Of a DNA stretch of 45,146 nucleotides, positions 1-7,371 are shown piece after piece. Position numbers and translations under genes: made by a program. This stretch comes from Domibacillus indicus (GTDB lineage Bacteria; Bacillota; Bacilli; Bacillales; Domibacillaceae): positions 1 to 45,146 of the forward strand of contig NZ_JAMBOO010000033.1 in the NCBI RefSeq assembly GCF_023715895.1. Reading direction: 5' to 3'. The notes beneath the pieces are model-generated. The model was not told the DNA's origin. It saw nothing but the letters and a program-made list of their open reading frames with translations, and made no database searches. Each line of letters starts with the position of its first letter. Position 1 is the stretch's first letter.

Positions 1-44
1 CACCCTTAGCAGGGGCGCCTCTTCAGCCTCTTGAGTACTTCCCC
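1..44 (-). tRNA. tRNA-Ser(GCT), 5' part only, cut by window edge
   Basis: Read on the minus strand the sequence starts GGGGAAGTACTCAAG and runs through a serine-type D arm into an anticodon arm with GCT, matching the 5' half of Bacillus tRNA-Ser(GCT). The variable arm, T arm and 3' end lie beyond base 1. It follows tRNA-Asn by four bases, the same Asn-Ser order that opens the B. subtilis trnD cluster, so more tRNA genes probably follow outside the window. Confidence 0.85.
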
Positions 45-48
45 AGAT

Positions 49-123
49 TGGCTCCGCAGGCAAGACTCGAACTTGCGACCGATCGGTTAACAGCCGATTG
101 CTCTACCACTGAGCTACTGCGGA
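49..123 (-). tRNA. tRNA-Asn(GTT)
   Basis: The minus strand gives a complete cloverleaf of 75 nt: acceptor TCCGCAG pairing with CTGCGGA, a D arm AGCTCAGTGGTAGAGC, anticodon loop CTGTTAA with anticodon GTT, T loop TTCGAGT, and an encoded CCA end. The anticodon and identity elements indicate asparagine. It is the first tRNA of a minus-strand cluster and has its own promoter about 30 bases upstream; no 5S rRNA precedes it in this window. Confidence 0.95.
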
Positions 124-150
124 ATAATCTGCACTAGCGACAGATTTAAA

Positions 151-179
151 ATCTTATCATACTTAAAATCTAAAATCAA
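151..179 (-). promoter_or_regulatory. Sigma-A type promoter of the tRNA cluster
   Basis: On the minus strand TTGATT (174-179) and TAAGAT (151-156) are separated by exactly 17 bases in an A/T-rich stretch, and tRNA-Asn starts 28 bases downstream of the -10 box. This fits a vegetative promoter driving the tRNA operon. Confidence 0.65.
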
Positions 180-462
180 TACTTTTTTAAAAATATTTAT
201 TACCAGCTTTCTTTTATCAGCATTTCCGCCTTCTAGCAGAGTGAGACACACACCTTTGGAAATCACCGTGTAAAGCCTTGACTTTATCTCGAAGGGTGGC
301 ACTTATCAAAAGTAGAGGATATATGATCTGATTAAAGCAGAATATAGTGCCTATCTTCTTTTAACATACATCTGTTCCCTTATTAATTTAAATACAAATA
401 TTTATTTGTCAGAATACACAACATAGCAAAATTAGATTTTTGTTGCATTCATTCAGTAACTT
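180..462. other. Intergenic, nothing recognised
   Basis: A/T-rich sequence between the tRNA promoter and the STAS gene. The one short minus-strand reading frame here has no ribosome-binding site and overlaps the tRNA promoter. I see no convincing hairpin or repeat. Confidence 0.5.
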
Positions 463-1482
463 TTAAATGATCTTTCGCCCATTCTGTCCTAGTGCAAAAT
501 AAATTCCATGTTGTAAGGTTTGAAAACAATCAAATTTAGAAAAATTCATGTCTGATTGAGATATAATGCTGCTTAATTCAGGAGAAATCCCAACAAGGAT
601 TATTTCAGTTCCAATAAGGCAAGCCGCAGAACCGATTTTCTCAATGAGACTTGCTGTATACTCACTTATACCTTTATCCAGTCCGGTTAAGTCCAGAATA
701 AGATAGTTTGCCTTGTAGCTTGGAAGGTTATTTAGTGTTTTGACAACAAGTTCTACTGAACGCTCTTCATCATATTTTCCTATCAAGGGGACTACAACGA
801 TGCCATCAAGAACAGGAATAAGAGGTGACGAAAGCTCTCTCACCAGTTCATTTAGTTCTTTTGTTTTTTCTTCTGCAAGAGCTTCTAAACGGATAATCTC
901 ATCTGCTTCCTTTTTTCTAGCTAGCTGATAAATATTATTTGAAATCGTCACATCTGAAGGGAAATACTCAATGACACTGTATTCATGCCCTTCTAGTTGA
1001 TGCTGAACTACTTTGTACCAAATATTTGTACCGAACAGTCCTGTGAATATTCCTGCGTAGTGGGCAGGGAGATAATTTCCACCCTTCGTCTTTCCTTGCG
1101 CCAGATGAATTTTATATTCCCAACTATCCTTAATATACGCTGTGAATGTTTTGGTTTCAGTGTTCAAATCTTCAATAGTGGTCCGTCCCCAGCCAGCTGA
1201 AGCATATGCATTGGTAATTAATTTTGCTATTTCAGATATATTGACATCCTTTAAATTCTTGAAGTACTGCCCTGCCACTAGTCCCTGCCGAAACCCTGTT
1301 GTTTCAAAAACCACGTTTGATGCTTCTTCGCCTGAAATTTCTTCAATCGTATCAAAGAACATTTTCATTGCAGAAGAAATCCAGAAAAGAACAGCATCCT
1401 CTCCTTCAAATAGAAATTTCCCTCCTTCTATGTCCCATTTAAATTCAAATCCACCTATATTGATGTTTGAATTTTCACCCAT
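463..1482 (-). CDS. STAS-domain protein with V4R-like N-terminal sensor region
   Basis: The C-terminal third (from about residue 215) reads as a STAS domain like those of RsbR-type stressosome proteins: a predicted strand GIVVVPLIG, then LILDLTGLDKG, then a GTEIILVGISPEL segment. The N-terminal ~190 residues contain a GWGRTTIEDLN segment and an aromatic-rich stretch that resembles V4R/XylR-N small-ligand sensor domains; this is a weaker assignment. A charged helix (about 190-212) links the two, as in sensor-STAS proteins. The threonine in DLTG is at the position phosphorylated in RsbR-type proteins. The start is set at ATG 1482 because GTGGGG lies 7 bases upstream; a TTG codon directly before it is in frame. 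It is monocistronic. A role in general stress signalling is inference. Confidence 0.7.
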   Translation of the reverse strand: MGENSNINIGGFEFKWDIEGGKFLFEGEDAVLFWISSAMKMFFDTIEEISGEEASNVVFETTGFRQGLVAGQYFKNLKDVNISEIAKLITNAYASAGWGRTTIEDLNTETKTFTAYIKDSWEYKIHLAQGKTKGGNYLPAHYAGIFTGLFGTNIWYKVVQHQLEGHEYSVIEYFPSDVTISNNIYQLARKKEADEIIRLEALAEEKTKELNELVRELSSPLIPVLDGIVVVPLIGKYDEERSVELVVKTLNNLPSYKANYLILDLTGLDKGISEYTASLIEKIGSAACLIGTEIILVGISPELSSIISQSDMNFSKFDCFQTLQHGIYFALGQNGRKII

Positions 1483-1641
1483 CAATTTACCCCACTTTCA
1501 TCTTAAATATTTGTCCTCTAAAAAAACATTAATTCCATTATAGTCATTTTTCATCTTCAACTGTTTCATTATTTAAATCAACAGTAACGTCTAATAAAAA
1601 AGCCTTTTTCTAAAAAAATGCCCTCTTTGATTTTGTTACCA

Positions 1642-1671
1642 GTGTGAAGGGAGCAGAAACGACCCATACTG
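1642..1671 (+). promoter_or_regulatory. Possible forespore (sigma-G/F) promoter of the SASP gene
   Basis: CATACTG (1665-1671) resembles the sigma-G -10 element CATACTA, and GTGTG (1642-1646) lies 18 bases upstream where the GYATR-like -35 is expected. Genes for alpha/beta SASPs are normally sigma-G dependent. The -35 match is imperfect. Confidence 0.4.
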
Positions 1672-1714
1672 TTAAGGCAAGGCAAATCAAAAACCCATTA
1701 GGGAGTGATTGATC

Positions 1715-1909
1715 ATGTCACGCAGCAATCGCAATCGTCTATTGGCTCCAGGTGCCCAGCAGGCTATTGACCAGATGAAGTACGAAATTGCTTCTGAATT
1801 TGGTGTTCAGCTAGGTGCGGATACAACAGCACGTGAAAACGGTTCTGTCGGCGGTGAAATCACGAAGCGTCTTGTAGAAATGGCGAAACAGCAATTGTCT
1901 AGCCGTTAG
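1715..1909 (+). CDS. Alpha/beta-type small acid-soluble spore protein
   Basis: The 64-residue product has the hallmarks of alpha/beta SASPs, which coat and protect DNA in dormant spores and are cleaved at germination by the GPR protease. The GPR recognition segment [10 protein letters not shown] and the family signature [12 protein letters not shown] are both present. The length is typical. The ATG at 1715 is chosen because GGAGTG lies seven bases upstream; an in-frame TTG six bases earlier is less likely. A second SASP of the same family lies at 8010-8210. The gene is followed by its own terminator, so it is a single-gene unit. Confidence 0.93.
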   Translation: MSRSNRNRLLAPGAQQAIDQMKYEIASEFGVQLGADTTARENGSVGGEITKRLVEMAKQQLSSR

Positions 1910-1934
1910 GAAACACACAAAACTGAATAGCAAG

Positions 1935-1973
1935 AAAAAAGATATCCCTTCATCCTGAAGGGGTGTCTTTTTA
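1935..1973 (+). terminator. Intrinsic terminator of the SASP gene
   Basis: Stem ATCCCTTCA / TGAAGGGGT with loop TCC is followed by a T-run. The T-run is also the left target-site duplication of the adjacent cassette. Confidence 0.75.
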
Positions 1974-1975
1974 AA

Positions 1976-2526
1976 GGCTCTGTTAAAACCTGTTGTTATA
2001 AGAAAAGAGAGTTTGTTGCTTTACTATTTGTTAATAGTTCTTTTTGCTTCCCCTACGATATCTAAAATAAGAATAGCTCTTCTAAGGGAACTGCGATTTT
2101 CTGTGTATTTAAATTCATCTATTTTGTCGCTAATGTCCAGCCATGCTTCTAATTCTTCTGGGTTATCCAAGTCACATGCTATATGGAAAATAGTTTCTGC
2201 AGTTTCAATTGCATCTAATTCACAGGTAACTATTTTTCGGGCTAAGTAGCAAATATATTCAAGGGCCGCTTCTTTATAAGAAGGCTTTTGGATGTTCAGC
2301 TCCTTTAAGGTGCGATAAAAATAGTCTTCTACCTCAAATATATTGTTTGTGCTTTTGAAAGACGAAAGAATGCCAAGGGACACAGAATCCTTATCGTCCT
2401 CCAACATGTTAAACGCCCACGGTACATAATCTTCAGACGTAATGCAGCGGTTGAAAATTTTGTAAAATAAAGCATTTGTATTCATGCTTGAGTCCCCTTT
2501 TATGAACATTAAACTTTAACAGAGCC
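1976..2526. mobile_element. 551-bp non-autonomous IS6-like cassette with 8-bp target duplication
   Basis: Both ends carry the same 12-bp inverted terminal sequence GGCTCTGTTAAA (left 1976-1987, right as its complement 2515-2526). The element is bracketed by a perfect 8-bp direct repeat TTTTTAAA (1968-1975 and 2527-2534). Eight-base duplications and ends of the form GGYNCTGTT are typical of the IS6/IS26 family. There is no transposase; the only content is one 153-aa gene. I infer a passenger-carrying miniature element mobilised in trans by an IS6-type transposase. It inserted into the T-run of the SASP terminator, leaving the terminator functional. Confidence 0.75.
2024..2485 (-). CDS. Unidentified 153-aa protein carried by the cassette
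   Basis: No family recognised. The product is acidic and predicted mostly helical, with leucine/isoleucine-rich amphipathic segments and no signal peptide or membrane segment, so probably a cytoplasmic helical bundle. The start is set at ATG 2485 because AGGGGA lies seven to eight bases upstream; the in-frame ATG at 2509 has no such site and lies nearly at the element end. The gene fills almost the whole 551-bp element, stopping 48 bases from the left end. As sole cargo of a small mobile cassette it could be an immunity, anti-phage or regulatory protein, but nothing in the sequence decides this. Confidence 0.65.
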   Translation of the reverse strand: MNTNALFYKIFNRCITSEDYVPWAFNMLEDDKDSVSLGILSSFKSTNNIFEVEDYFYRTLKELNIQKPSYKEAALEYICYLARKIVTCELDAIETAETIFHIACDLDNPEELEAWLDISDKIDEFKYTENRSSLRRAILILDIVGEAKRTINK

Positions 2527-2561
2527 TTTTTAAAAGGATATGTTTAGAGCAGCTTAAAAAA

Positions 2562-2612
2562 ATGAGCGCCGCATTCCTTTTTAAAATCTTTAATTTAGGT
2601 GGAGAGGTTCAC
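2562..2612 (+). repeat. Hybrid left-end/right-end scar of a TnpB element
   Basis: The first part (TGAGCGCCGCATTCC) matches the left-end hairpin at 8831-8883, and the last part (TTTAGGTGGAGAGGTTCAC) matches the right end at 10366-10407. The two ends share a common core near AAAATCT..GATTTAG, so this copy looks like a left-right fusion left after loss of the element body. Confidence 0.6.
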
Positions 2613-2756
2613 ATTTAGCAAACATAACAATTTAGGGATGAGTTCTTTAAAAAGATAACAAATTTGAGATAAAAAAGGATTGTGATTTGCTTATACCCTT
2701 GAAAGTAATAAGCAAGTGTTCTTTTACACGATGTTTGGGACTATTCACAAAGCATC

Positions 2757-2850
2757 CTGCCCTAAACACGTTAGGTTTTGGTTTGTCTATCCCAAAAGTG
2801 TTAGGTTAAATTTTATCCGTCCCAAAAATGTTAGGTTTAAGTTTATCCAG
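2757..2850 (+). repeat. Three iterons downstream of rep
   Basis: The motif CCCAAAAATGTTAGGTT or close variants occurs three times, with TTAGGTT at 2771, 2801 and 2831, an exact 30-bp period. The same core occurs on the other side of rep. Iterons on both sides suggest Rep handling of the origin region. Confidence 0.75.
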
Positions 2851-2887
2851 TTAAAAGAAAAACGCGGCCCAAATGAGCCGCGCAACG

Positions 2888-4093
2888 TTAAGATTTCTTT
2901 CTGACACGTGTTTTACTCCGCAATTTAATCATTTCACGAATCGAGTTCATTAATTCGTCTTTGTGATTCTTCCAATGCTTCCGGGCCTCTTTGTCTGAAA
3001 TGTTTAAGTGTTCTTTAAAGATTTCAACTGCTTTATCTTCAACGAACCAATCAGGAACCATTTCTGCACTGTTTTGATACTCGGCTATAATTACATCCAG
3101 TGCATTTTGCAACATATCTTCTGGCGGGGCATCCTCTACTCTGGACAACTTATTTTGTTCTTCATACTTGGCCATTAGTACTTTTTCGATATACCGGACA
3201 TGCTGTTTGATGTTTCGCCCTTTTATTTCATCCAGCACCTCTAACATCAATACATCTCCATACTTTTCCCACGCTGAGATGGTTTCCTCGTCCACAAAAA
3301 TTCCTTGTTCTTTTAAAAGACGCTTGGTCCGACGAACAAATTCTCCATAAACAGCAGGTTTTTCTTGCCCTTCTTCATCTTGATCAGAGTCATTAAACAA
3401 AGCAAGCTGTTCCTGCTTATACTGGCTGTTAATCGTAAACTTGATTTTCTCTACTTTTTTTCCTTGCTTAATTTCCTCAAACTCAAAAGATAAATGCGTT
3501 TTTTCCTTCAATTCTTTCTGAGAATGTTTTAAAATCCTTTGCTTAAAGTTTCCGTACTCAGGATATTTCTCCGTTACACCAAGCATCAAGCGAAGTTCTT
3601 CCAACGCAATGGTCCGATGCCCAATTTTCTCATACTGTTTCAGCAGCTCAAAAAGCCTGACAGAATAACTGCTCTTAAGCGGCGCAATCACATCAAATGG
3701 ATAATTGGTAAAGCGCTCTTCAAGCTGTAAAAGTAAATCTTTAATAAGAGTGTTAAAAACAATATGTACGGTTCCTTTTTCGTAAACAATCCCGGAAAAC
3801 CACGGGAACCATCCAATTTTTTCTTTTGATTTGACTTTAATACGCCGTGTGGACAGTCCATCCGCTATTTTTTCTATTTCTTTATGATAATTATTTCCTT
3901 TGACTCCTGCTGCAGCAAGGAACTCACTTACTTCGAAGCTGTAATGAGGAAATTGTGTATCGTTAAGCTTAATTTTGCTGGCGGCATATCGAATTATTTT
4001 ATGTTCAGACATTTTTAAATCCGCTTCGTAATATGCCTCAATAAGGTCATTGGACTGAACAACCAACCCTTTGTTTTCTTTCTTTTTGGCCAT
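2888..4093 (-). CDS. Plasmid replication initiator, Rep_3 (RepB/initiator) family
   Basis: The 401-residue protein has the layout of Rep_3 theta-replication initiators. A start region MAKKKENKGLVVQSNDLIEA precedes two winged-helix domains (about residues 20-125 and 130-220). The segments SSYSVRLFELLKQY and KYPEYGNFKQRIL are typical of the second, iteron-binding domain. A long charged C-terminal extension (about 235-401) goes beyond the usual ~250-300 residues and may contact host factors. The gene is flanked by iterons sharing TGTTAGG/TGTTATG cores and preceded by an inverted operator, matching autoregulated iteron plasmids. ATG 4093 is preferred over GTG 4099 because AGGTGG lies nine bases before it. 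Function is well supported; host range and copy number cannot be read. Confidence 0.88.
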   Translation of the reverse strand: MAKKKENKGLVVQSNDLIEAYYEADLKMSEHKIIRYAASKIKLNDTQFPHYSFEVSEFLAAAGVKGNNYHKEIEKIADGLSTRRIKVKSKEKIGWFPWFSGIVYEKGTVHIVFNTLIKDLLLQLEERFTNYPFDVIAPLKSSYSVRLFELLKQYEKIGHRTIALEELRLMLGVTEKYPEYGNFKQRILKHSQKELKEKTHLSFEFEEIKQGKKVEKIKFTINSQYKQEQLALFNDSDQDEEGQEKPAVYGEFVRRTKRLLKEQGIFVDEETISAWEKYGDVLMLEVLDEIKGRNIKQHVRYIEKVLMAKYEEQNKLSRVEDAPPEDMLQNALDVIIAEYQNSAEMVPDWFVEDKAVEIFKEHLNISDKEARKHWKNHKDELMNSIREMIKLRSKTRVRKKS

Positions 4094-4104
4094 ATTCACT
4101 TACC

Positions 4105-4163
4105 ACCTTTTGGAACATTCCGGCTGATATTAATGGAATTATCTCACTTATTTGTTCCAAAAG
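4105..4163 (-). promoter_or_regulatory. Leader inverted repeat next to the rep ribosome-binding site
   Basis: A perfect 11-bp inverted repeat (CTTTTGGAACA at 4105-4115 and TGTTCCAAAAG at 4153-4163) lies in the rep leader. In the rep mRNA the second arm runs into AGGTGG, so folding would partly hide the Shine-Dalgarno sequence. This suggests translational damping of Rep, in addition to the operator at 4172-4202. Confidence 0.5.
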
Positions 4164-4171
4164 AAAGCAAT

Positions 4172-4202
4172 AAACCTAACATTTTTGAAAAATGTTAGGT
4201 TT
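4172..4202. promoter_or_regulatory. Palindromic iteron pair, probable Rep operator
   Basis: Two iteron cores face each other in a perfect palindrome, AAACCTAACATTTTT and its complement around a central G, just upstream of rep. Rep_3 initiators classically repress their own gene by binding such an inverted repeat as dimers while monomers bind the direct iterons. Confidence 0.7.
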
Positions 4203-4232
4203 CCTTATTTATCTGCTGTCTTAGCCTTCGCC

Positions 4233-4530
4233 TGTCCCAAATATGTTAGGTATAAACCGAATTTTCTTTATGCAAAATAAAGCCTGAAGTGAAGCCTTGA
4301 GAACCCTTGGCCATTGAAGTAATGGTGATCTGCAAAGAGAGGATTTTAGAGGTGTTATCCTAAAAGTGTTAGGGTTATCCCAAAAACGTTATGGACTATC
4401 CTAAATATGTTATGGTTTGTCCCAATTTTGTTATGGAAAACATCCCAATTCCGTTATGATTTATCCCAAAAATGTTATAGTTCATCCTAATTTTGTTATC
4501 TTTTATCCCAATAACGTTATGTATAGAAGG
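4233..4530 (+). repeat. Iteron array, probable replication origin
   Basis: One isolated copy (TCCCAAATATGTTAGGT near 4235) is followed from about 4355 by eight tandem copies of the form TATCCCAAAAATGTTATGGT, about 22 bp apart or two helical turns. The left copies keep TGTTAGG and the later ones TGTTATG. The region is A/T-rich and has no convincing gene. A short minus-strand frame running through the repeats is an artefact. Confidence 0.75.
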
Positions 4531-4712
4531 CTTCAATGCTTGGTACCATTGGTTTTTTCCAGGTCTAAAACAGTAAAACAATAAAAAACATAAAAAACCA
4601 ATTATAGTTAAAACACTTAAAACATAGATCTTTGTTAGTTTATTCAACCCTTATCGATTACATGCTTTTACAAAAATAAAATAAAGCAGCTGATACATTT
4701 TAAGTTTTTCCC

Positions 4713-4758
4713 TAACGTTTTTGGGATGTTCTAATTTCTAAGCCTAACATTTTTGGGA
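4713..4758 (-). repeat. Two inverted iteron copies
   Basis: CCCTAACGTTTTTGGGAT and GCCTAACATTTTTGGGAT are iteron cores in the opposite direction to the 4233-4530 array. They mark the outer border of the origin region and touch the decayed tnpB copy. Confidence 0.65.
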
Positions 4759-4839
4759 TGAGATGAAAAAGCAGTTATGTTTTGATTGTTGTTACGCATT
4801 ACCTTCTTAGGCTTTTTTGCACTCCTCTTATTTTTAAGA

Positions 4840-5290
4840 ATAAAGCGCAATTCCAACAAGTCCAGAAAATACAATGACATAAACCGAGTGCGTACACATC
4901 TTTGTTCGTTAACGTCTATAGCCGGTTTTTTCTTTAGGCTGGTCAATAAATGTCCGGCCTAAGACAGGGCCTGTTGCATCGATAACCGAACAAACGCAGA
5001 ATTCGTCAGTCCGAGCTCTGCCGCACATCGCACACACTTTTTGCTCTTGAATAGCCGTTTTCGTTAAAGTGACTTTATTTTCATAGCAGATGGCAAGGAA
5101 GAATTTCTTTCCCCGCTTAATCAGCTTAGATTGTTCTCTTTCCAGTCCCAGACACCCCGTTTATAAAGGTTCTGCCCTTTAAATTCGACATCTATCCATA
5201 CCCAGTCATTCTGTGGAACACCTTGATTTGTGCGAACGTATCAGATGTTCTGCTGAACATATTCCCTCGATAAAAACAGGGAACTTTTTA
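4840..5290 (-). pseudogene. Decayed tnpB copy, same lineage as 9048-10334
   Basis: The minus strand matches the middle of the tnpB at 9048-10334 at base level. A segment reading TTTATCGAGGGAA is followed by NDWVWID-like and LIKRGKKFFL coding segments and then GRTFIDQPKEK. Several single-base indels and internal stops break the frame. The start (residues before ~137) and the C-terminal nuclease half are missing. It abuts the iterons on one side and a GTATAC palindrome on the other. Confidence 0.75.
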
Positions 5291-5340
5291 CGCATCACTA
5301 TTATGAAAAGTTTTTTTGTATGGTCGCTTCATCAACCACA

Positions 5341-5397
5341 AAAGTATACCTAGGCAAAAGTGTGCTTTTGCCTAGGTATACTTTTGCTTAGGTACAC
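5341..5397. repeat. GTATAC-type palindrome block 1
   Basis: Nested inverted repeat built from boxes of the type CAAAAGTATACCTAGG and its complement. This is one of about fourteen such blocks in the window. The flanks here and at 11030-11160 are also similar, so the block and surroundings were duplicated together. Confidence 0.65.
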
Positions 5398-5470
5398 GCA
5401 TGCTTAACAACTTTTTGATGCTCCTTCTATTGGAACCTTAAGTATATTTAAAATTAATTTCAAACTTTTC

Positions 5471-5557
5471 ATGGGTATATTTAGAGGTCTTAACATCCGC
5501 AATCTAGTGAAAAACCGGAAAGTATCCAAATCGATTCATGATGCAGGCTGGGGATTC
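5471..5557 (+). pseudogene. Short tnpB fragment
   Basis: The plus strand encodes LNIRNLVKNRKVSKSIHDAG, which matches the segment following the catalytic glutamate in IS200/IS605 TnpB proteins (compare SVKNLVQNKKLSKGIHDASW in the protein at 5673-6887). It ends exactly where the right end of that neighbouring element begins. It may be an older tnpB into which the 5.6-7.0 kb element jumped, but no continuation is seen beyond 7013. Confidence 0.65.
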
Positions 5558-5672
5558 ATATTGAACTACCGCCCACTTACCTGAGGGTTGAAGTGGGGGA
5601 TTCCTGGGCAAGAGGATCTTCGACCCCCAGTAATCAGGCTAACCCCGTATTCCAACGGTTTTATGACCAAGA
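5558..5672 (-). ncRNA. Right end and putative omega RNA of the 5.7-kb TnpB element
   Basis: Downstream of the tnpB stop the minus strand forms hairpins, including CCCACTT..AAGTGGG near the end. In IS200/IS605 elements the 3' part of tnpB and the right end yield an omega RNA whose guide is the flanking DNA. The RNA is inferred from position and structure only. Confidence 0.45.
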
Positions 5673-6887
5673 TTAAATAGACTGAAGTGAAAGAAGCCGC
5701 AGGGCTTCTTTTTTAATATTCAGGCTCGCATTCAGGTCTCGATCGTGACGCACGCCGCAGGAAGGACACTCCCACACCCGGACAGCGAGATTTTTTGCAT
5801 CCTTATGCTGGTGGCCACACCCGGAACAGAGCTGGCTTGATGGGAAGAACGGATCGACTTTTATAATCGTCCGTCCGTACCACTTCGCTTTGTAAGTGAG
5901 CATTTCGTTGAACCTGGACCATGACGCATCGTGAATCCCCTTGCTTAGTTTTTTGTTTTGGACGAGATTCTTCACTGACAAATTCTCCACTGCGATCACT
6001 TGGTTTTCATGAACGAGCCTGGTCGTCAGCTTGTGAAGAAAATCTTCTCTTGTGTGTTTGATTTTTTCGTGCAGTTTAGCAATCTGGGCTTTATTTTTTT
6101 CCCACGATTTCGAACCTTCTTTTTTACGTGCAAACGCACGCTGAAGAAAGGCTAATCGCTTTTCGTATTTTTGATAGTATTTAGGGTTGGCAATGGATTC
6201 ACCGTTGGAGAGCACGGCAAACTCTTTTAATCCCAGATCAATGCCAACGGCATCGTTGGTGCTTGGTTTGTACGGGGAATAAGGCATCTCGCAAATGACC
6301 GAAATAGAATACCGGCCGGTGCTGCTTCGGCGCACGGTGACACGCTTAATGTCACCTTCAATGTTTCGGGACTTTGAAAAACGAATCCAGCCGAGTTTCG
6401 GCAGCTGAATGCGATGGTCCACGATTTTAATATTGTGATTTGTCATTTTGGTTGTGTAGCTTTGGACCGGTTTTTTCTTGCTTTTGAATGTCGGATGGCC
6501 CTTAAAGTCATACGCCGTTGGCGTATAGCCTTCTGCACATTTTTTAGCGGCTCGTTTTTTTAATTCTTTTTTCGGCTGTTCCTTATATTTTTTGAATCCT
6601 TCGTACTGATATTCGATGCTTGCCTGAAGAGCAATACTGTCAGAACCAGACAACCATTTGAACGTTTCTTTTAGCCCAGGGAGGAGCTTTTTAGCGGCTG
6701 TTTCTGTATACCGTTTTTTTGTTTTTTCGAAACTCTTGATATTTTCATTTAATATATAATTGTAGACAAACCGGCAGCAGCCGATCGTTTGGTTAATCAG
6801 TTGTTTTTGCTCGTCACTTGGATGGATTTTAAACCGAAAGGCTTTAAAATGAAGATTCTTTTTTTCATCTGTTTTGGTTTTTATCAT
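5673..6887 (-). CDS. tnpB: TnpB, RNA-guided nuclease of IS200/IS605 elements (lineage 1)
   Basis: A complete 404-aa TnpB of normal length. It has an N-terminal helical region with FRFKIHPSDEQKQLI, then a RuvC-like nuclease with Asp in GIDLGLKEFAV (about residue 217), Glu in AVENLSVKN (about 301) and Asp in HDRDLNAS (about 384). The zinc ribbon has both pairs, CSGCG and CPSCG, between the last two motifs. All catalytic residues are present, so it is probably active. The start is ATG 6887, preceded by GTGAGG; an in-frame ATG at 6908 lies before that site. In this family TnpB cuts DNA matching the element flank, keeping the element after transposition. No tnpA is nearby. Confidence 0.92.
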   Translation of the reverse strand: MIKTKTDEKKNLHFKAFRFKIHPSDEQKQLINQTIGCCRFVYNYILNENIKSFEKTKKRYTETAAKKLLPGLKETFKWLSGSDSIALQASIEYQYEGFKKYKEQPKKELKKRAAKKCAEGYTPTAYDFKGHPTFKSKKKPVQSYTTKMTNHNIKIVDHRIQLPKLGWIRFSKSRNIEGDIKRVTVRRSSTGRYSISVICEMPYSPYKPSTNDAVGIDLGLKEFAVLSNGESIANPKYYQKYEKRLAFLQRAFARKKEGSKSWEKNKAQIAKLHEKIKHTREDFLHKLTTRLVHENQVIAVENLSVKNLVQNKKLSKGIHDASWSRFNEMLTYKAKWYGRTIIKVDPFFPSSQLCSGCGHQHKDAKNLAVRVWECPSCGVRHDRDLNASLNIKKEALRLLSLQSI

Positions 6888-6985
6888 TTTCCTCACCCCC
6901 CTGAACATTTGTTCTGCACCTAATTATACCATTTTAGCAATAGAGCGTTCAAGGAAAAAGAATGACTGAAAGAGCAACGATTCAT

Positions 6986-7013
6986 CCCCCACTTAGCAAG
7001 CTTGAAGTGGGGG
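6986..7013. repeat. Left-end hairpin of lineage-1 TnpB element
   Basis: CCCCCACTT and AAGTGGGGG form a perfect 9-bp stem with a 10-base loop, about 100 bases before the tnpB start, where the left-end subterminal hairpin of an IS200/IS605 element is expected. Confidence 0.6.
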
Positions 7014-7371
7014 TGTTCTCGCCAAAGACGATAAAACCGATCTTATGCAAACTTTATCTTTCTGAAAACCCCGTTGTATCAACATTTTGACGACTATCTC
7101 AAAATAACCTTTATTCATTTTCTATACATCCGCATTAAATCAACGTTTTTCATCCTGTTTCACTTTTGATTAGTACAGTTTTATGCATAAATAATGTGCG
7201 CAATTTTACTCTGATCTTTTCCGAAGATCAGATATTTTTGGGTTACCCTTTTACTTTTCTTAAAACGCTGAAATCGGTTTACCATAGGCATTCGATAGGT
7301 AAACGGAACAAGCACCTAATGCTTAACTAGCATATTTATATTAGTAATCTATAAAAAAAGGGGGGATAACC
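7014..7371. other. Intergenic with one short palindrome
   Basis: No gene recognised. CTGATCTT and AAGATCAG around TTCCG (7211-7231) form a perfect stem followed by ATATTTTT on the plus strand, a possible weak terminator or operator. The rest is plain A/T-rich sequence leading to the gene at 7372. Confidence 0.4.

Larger units (their letters stand above)
5558..7013 (-). mobile_element. IS200/IS605-family element with tnpB only (IS1341-like)
   Basis: The element contains tnpB, a right-end hairpin at about 5570-5605 and a left-end hairpin CCCCCACTT..AAGTGGGGG at 6986-7013. There is no tnpA (Y1 transposase), so it must move in trans or be fixed. Exact ends are uncertain because this family makes no target duplication. 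Confidence 0.65.

Noticed and set aside
114-302. Minus-strand 62-codon frame next to tRNA-Asn
   Set aside because: It covers the tRNA promoter and the 5' end of the tRNA and has no ribosome-binding site.
4396-4647. Minus-strand open frame of 83 codons with a hydrophobic N terminus
   Set aside because: It runs through the iterons, starts at TTG without a spaced ribosome-binding site, and the C-terminal part simply translates the repeats.
4731-4946. Minus-strand open frame of 71 codons
   Set aside because: It lies in the decayed tnpB copy in a shifted frame and continues into the inverted iterons.
5558-7013. Complete autonomous IS605 with tnpA
   Set aside because: No Y1 transposase frame exists on either strand near any of the three tnpB genes; they are tnpB-only elements.
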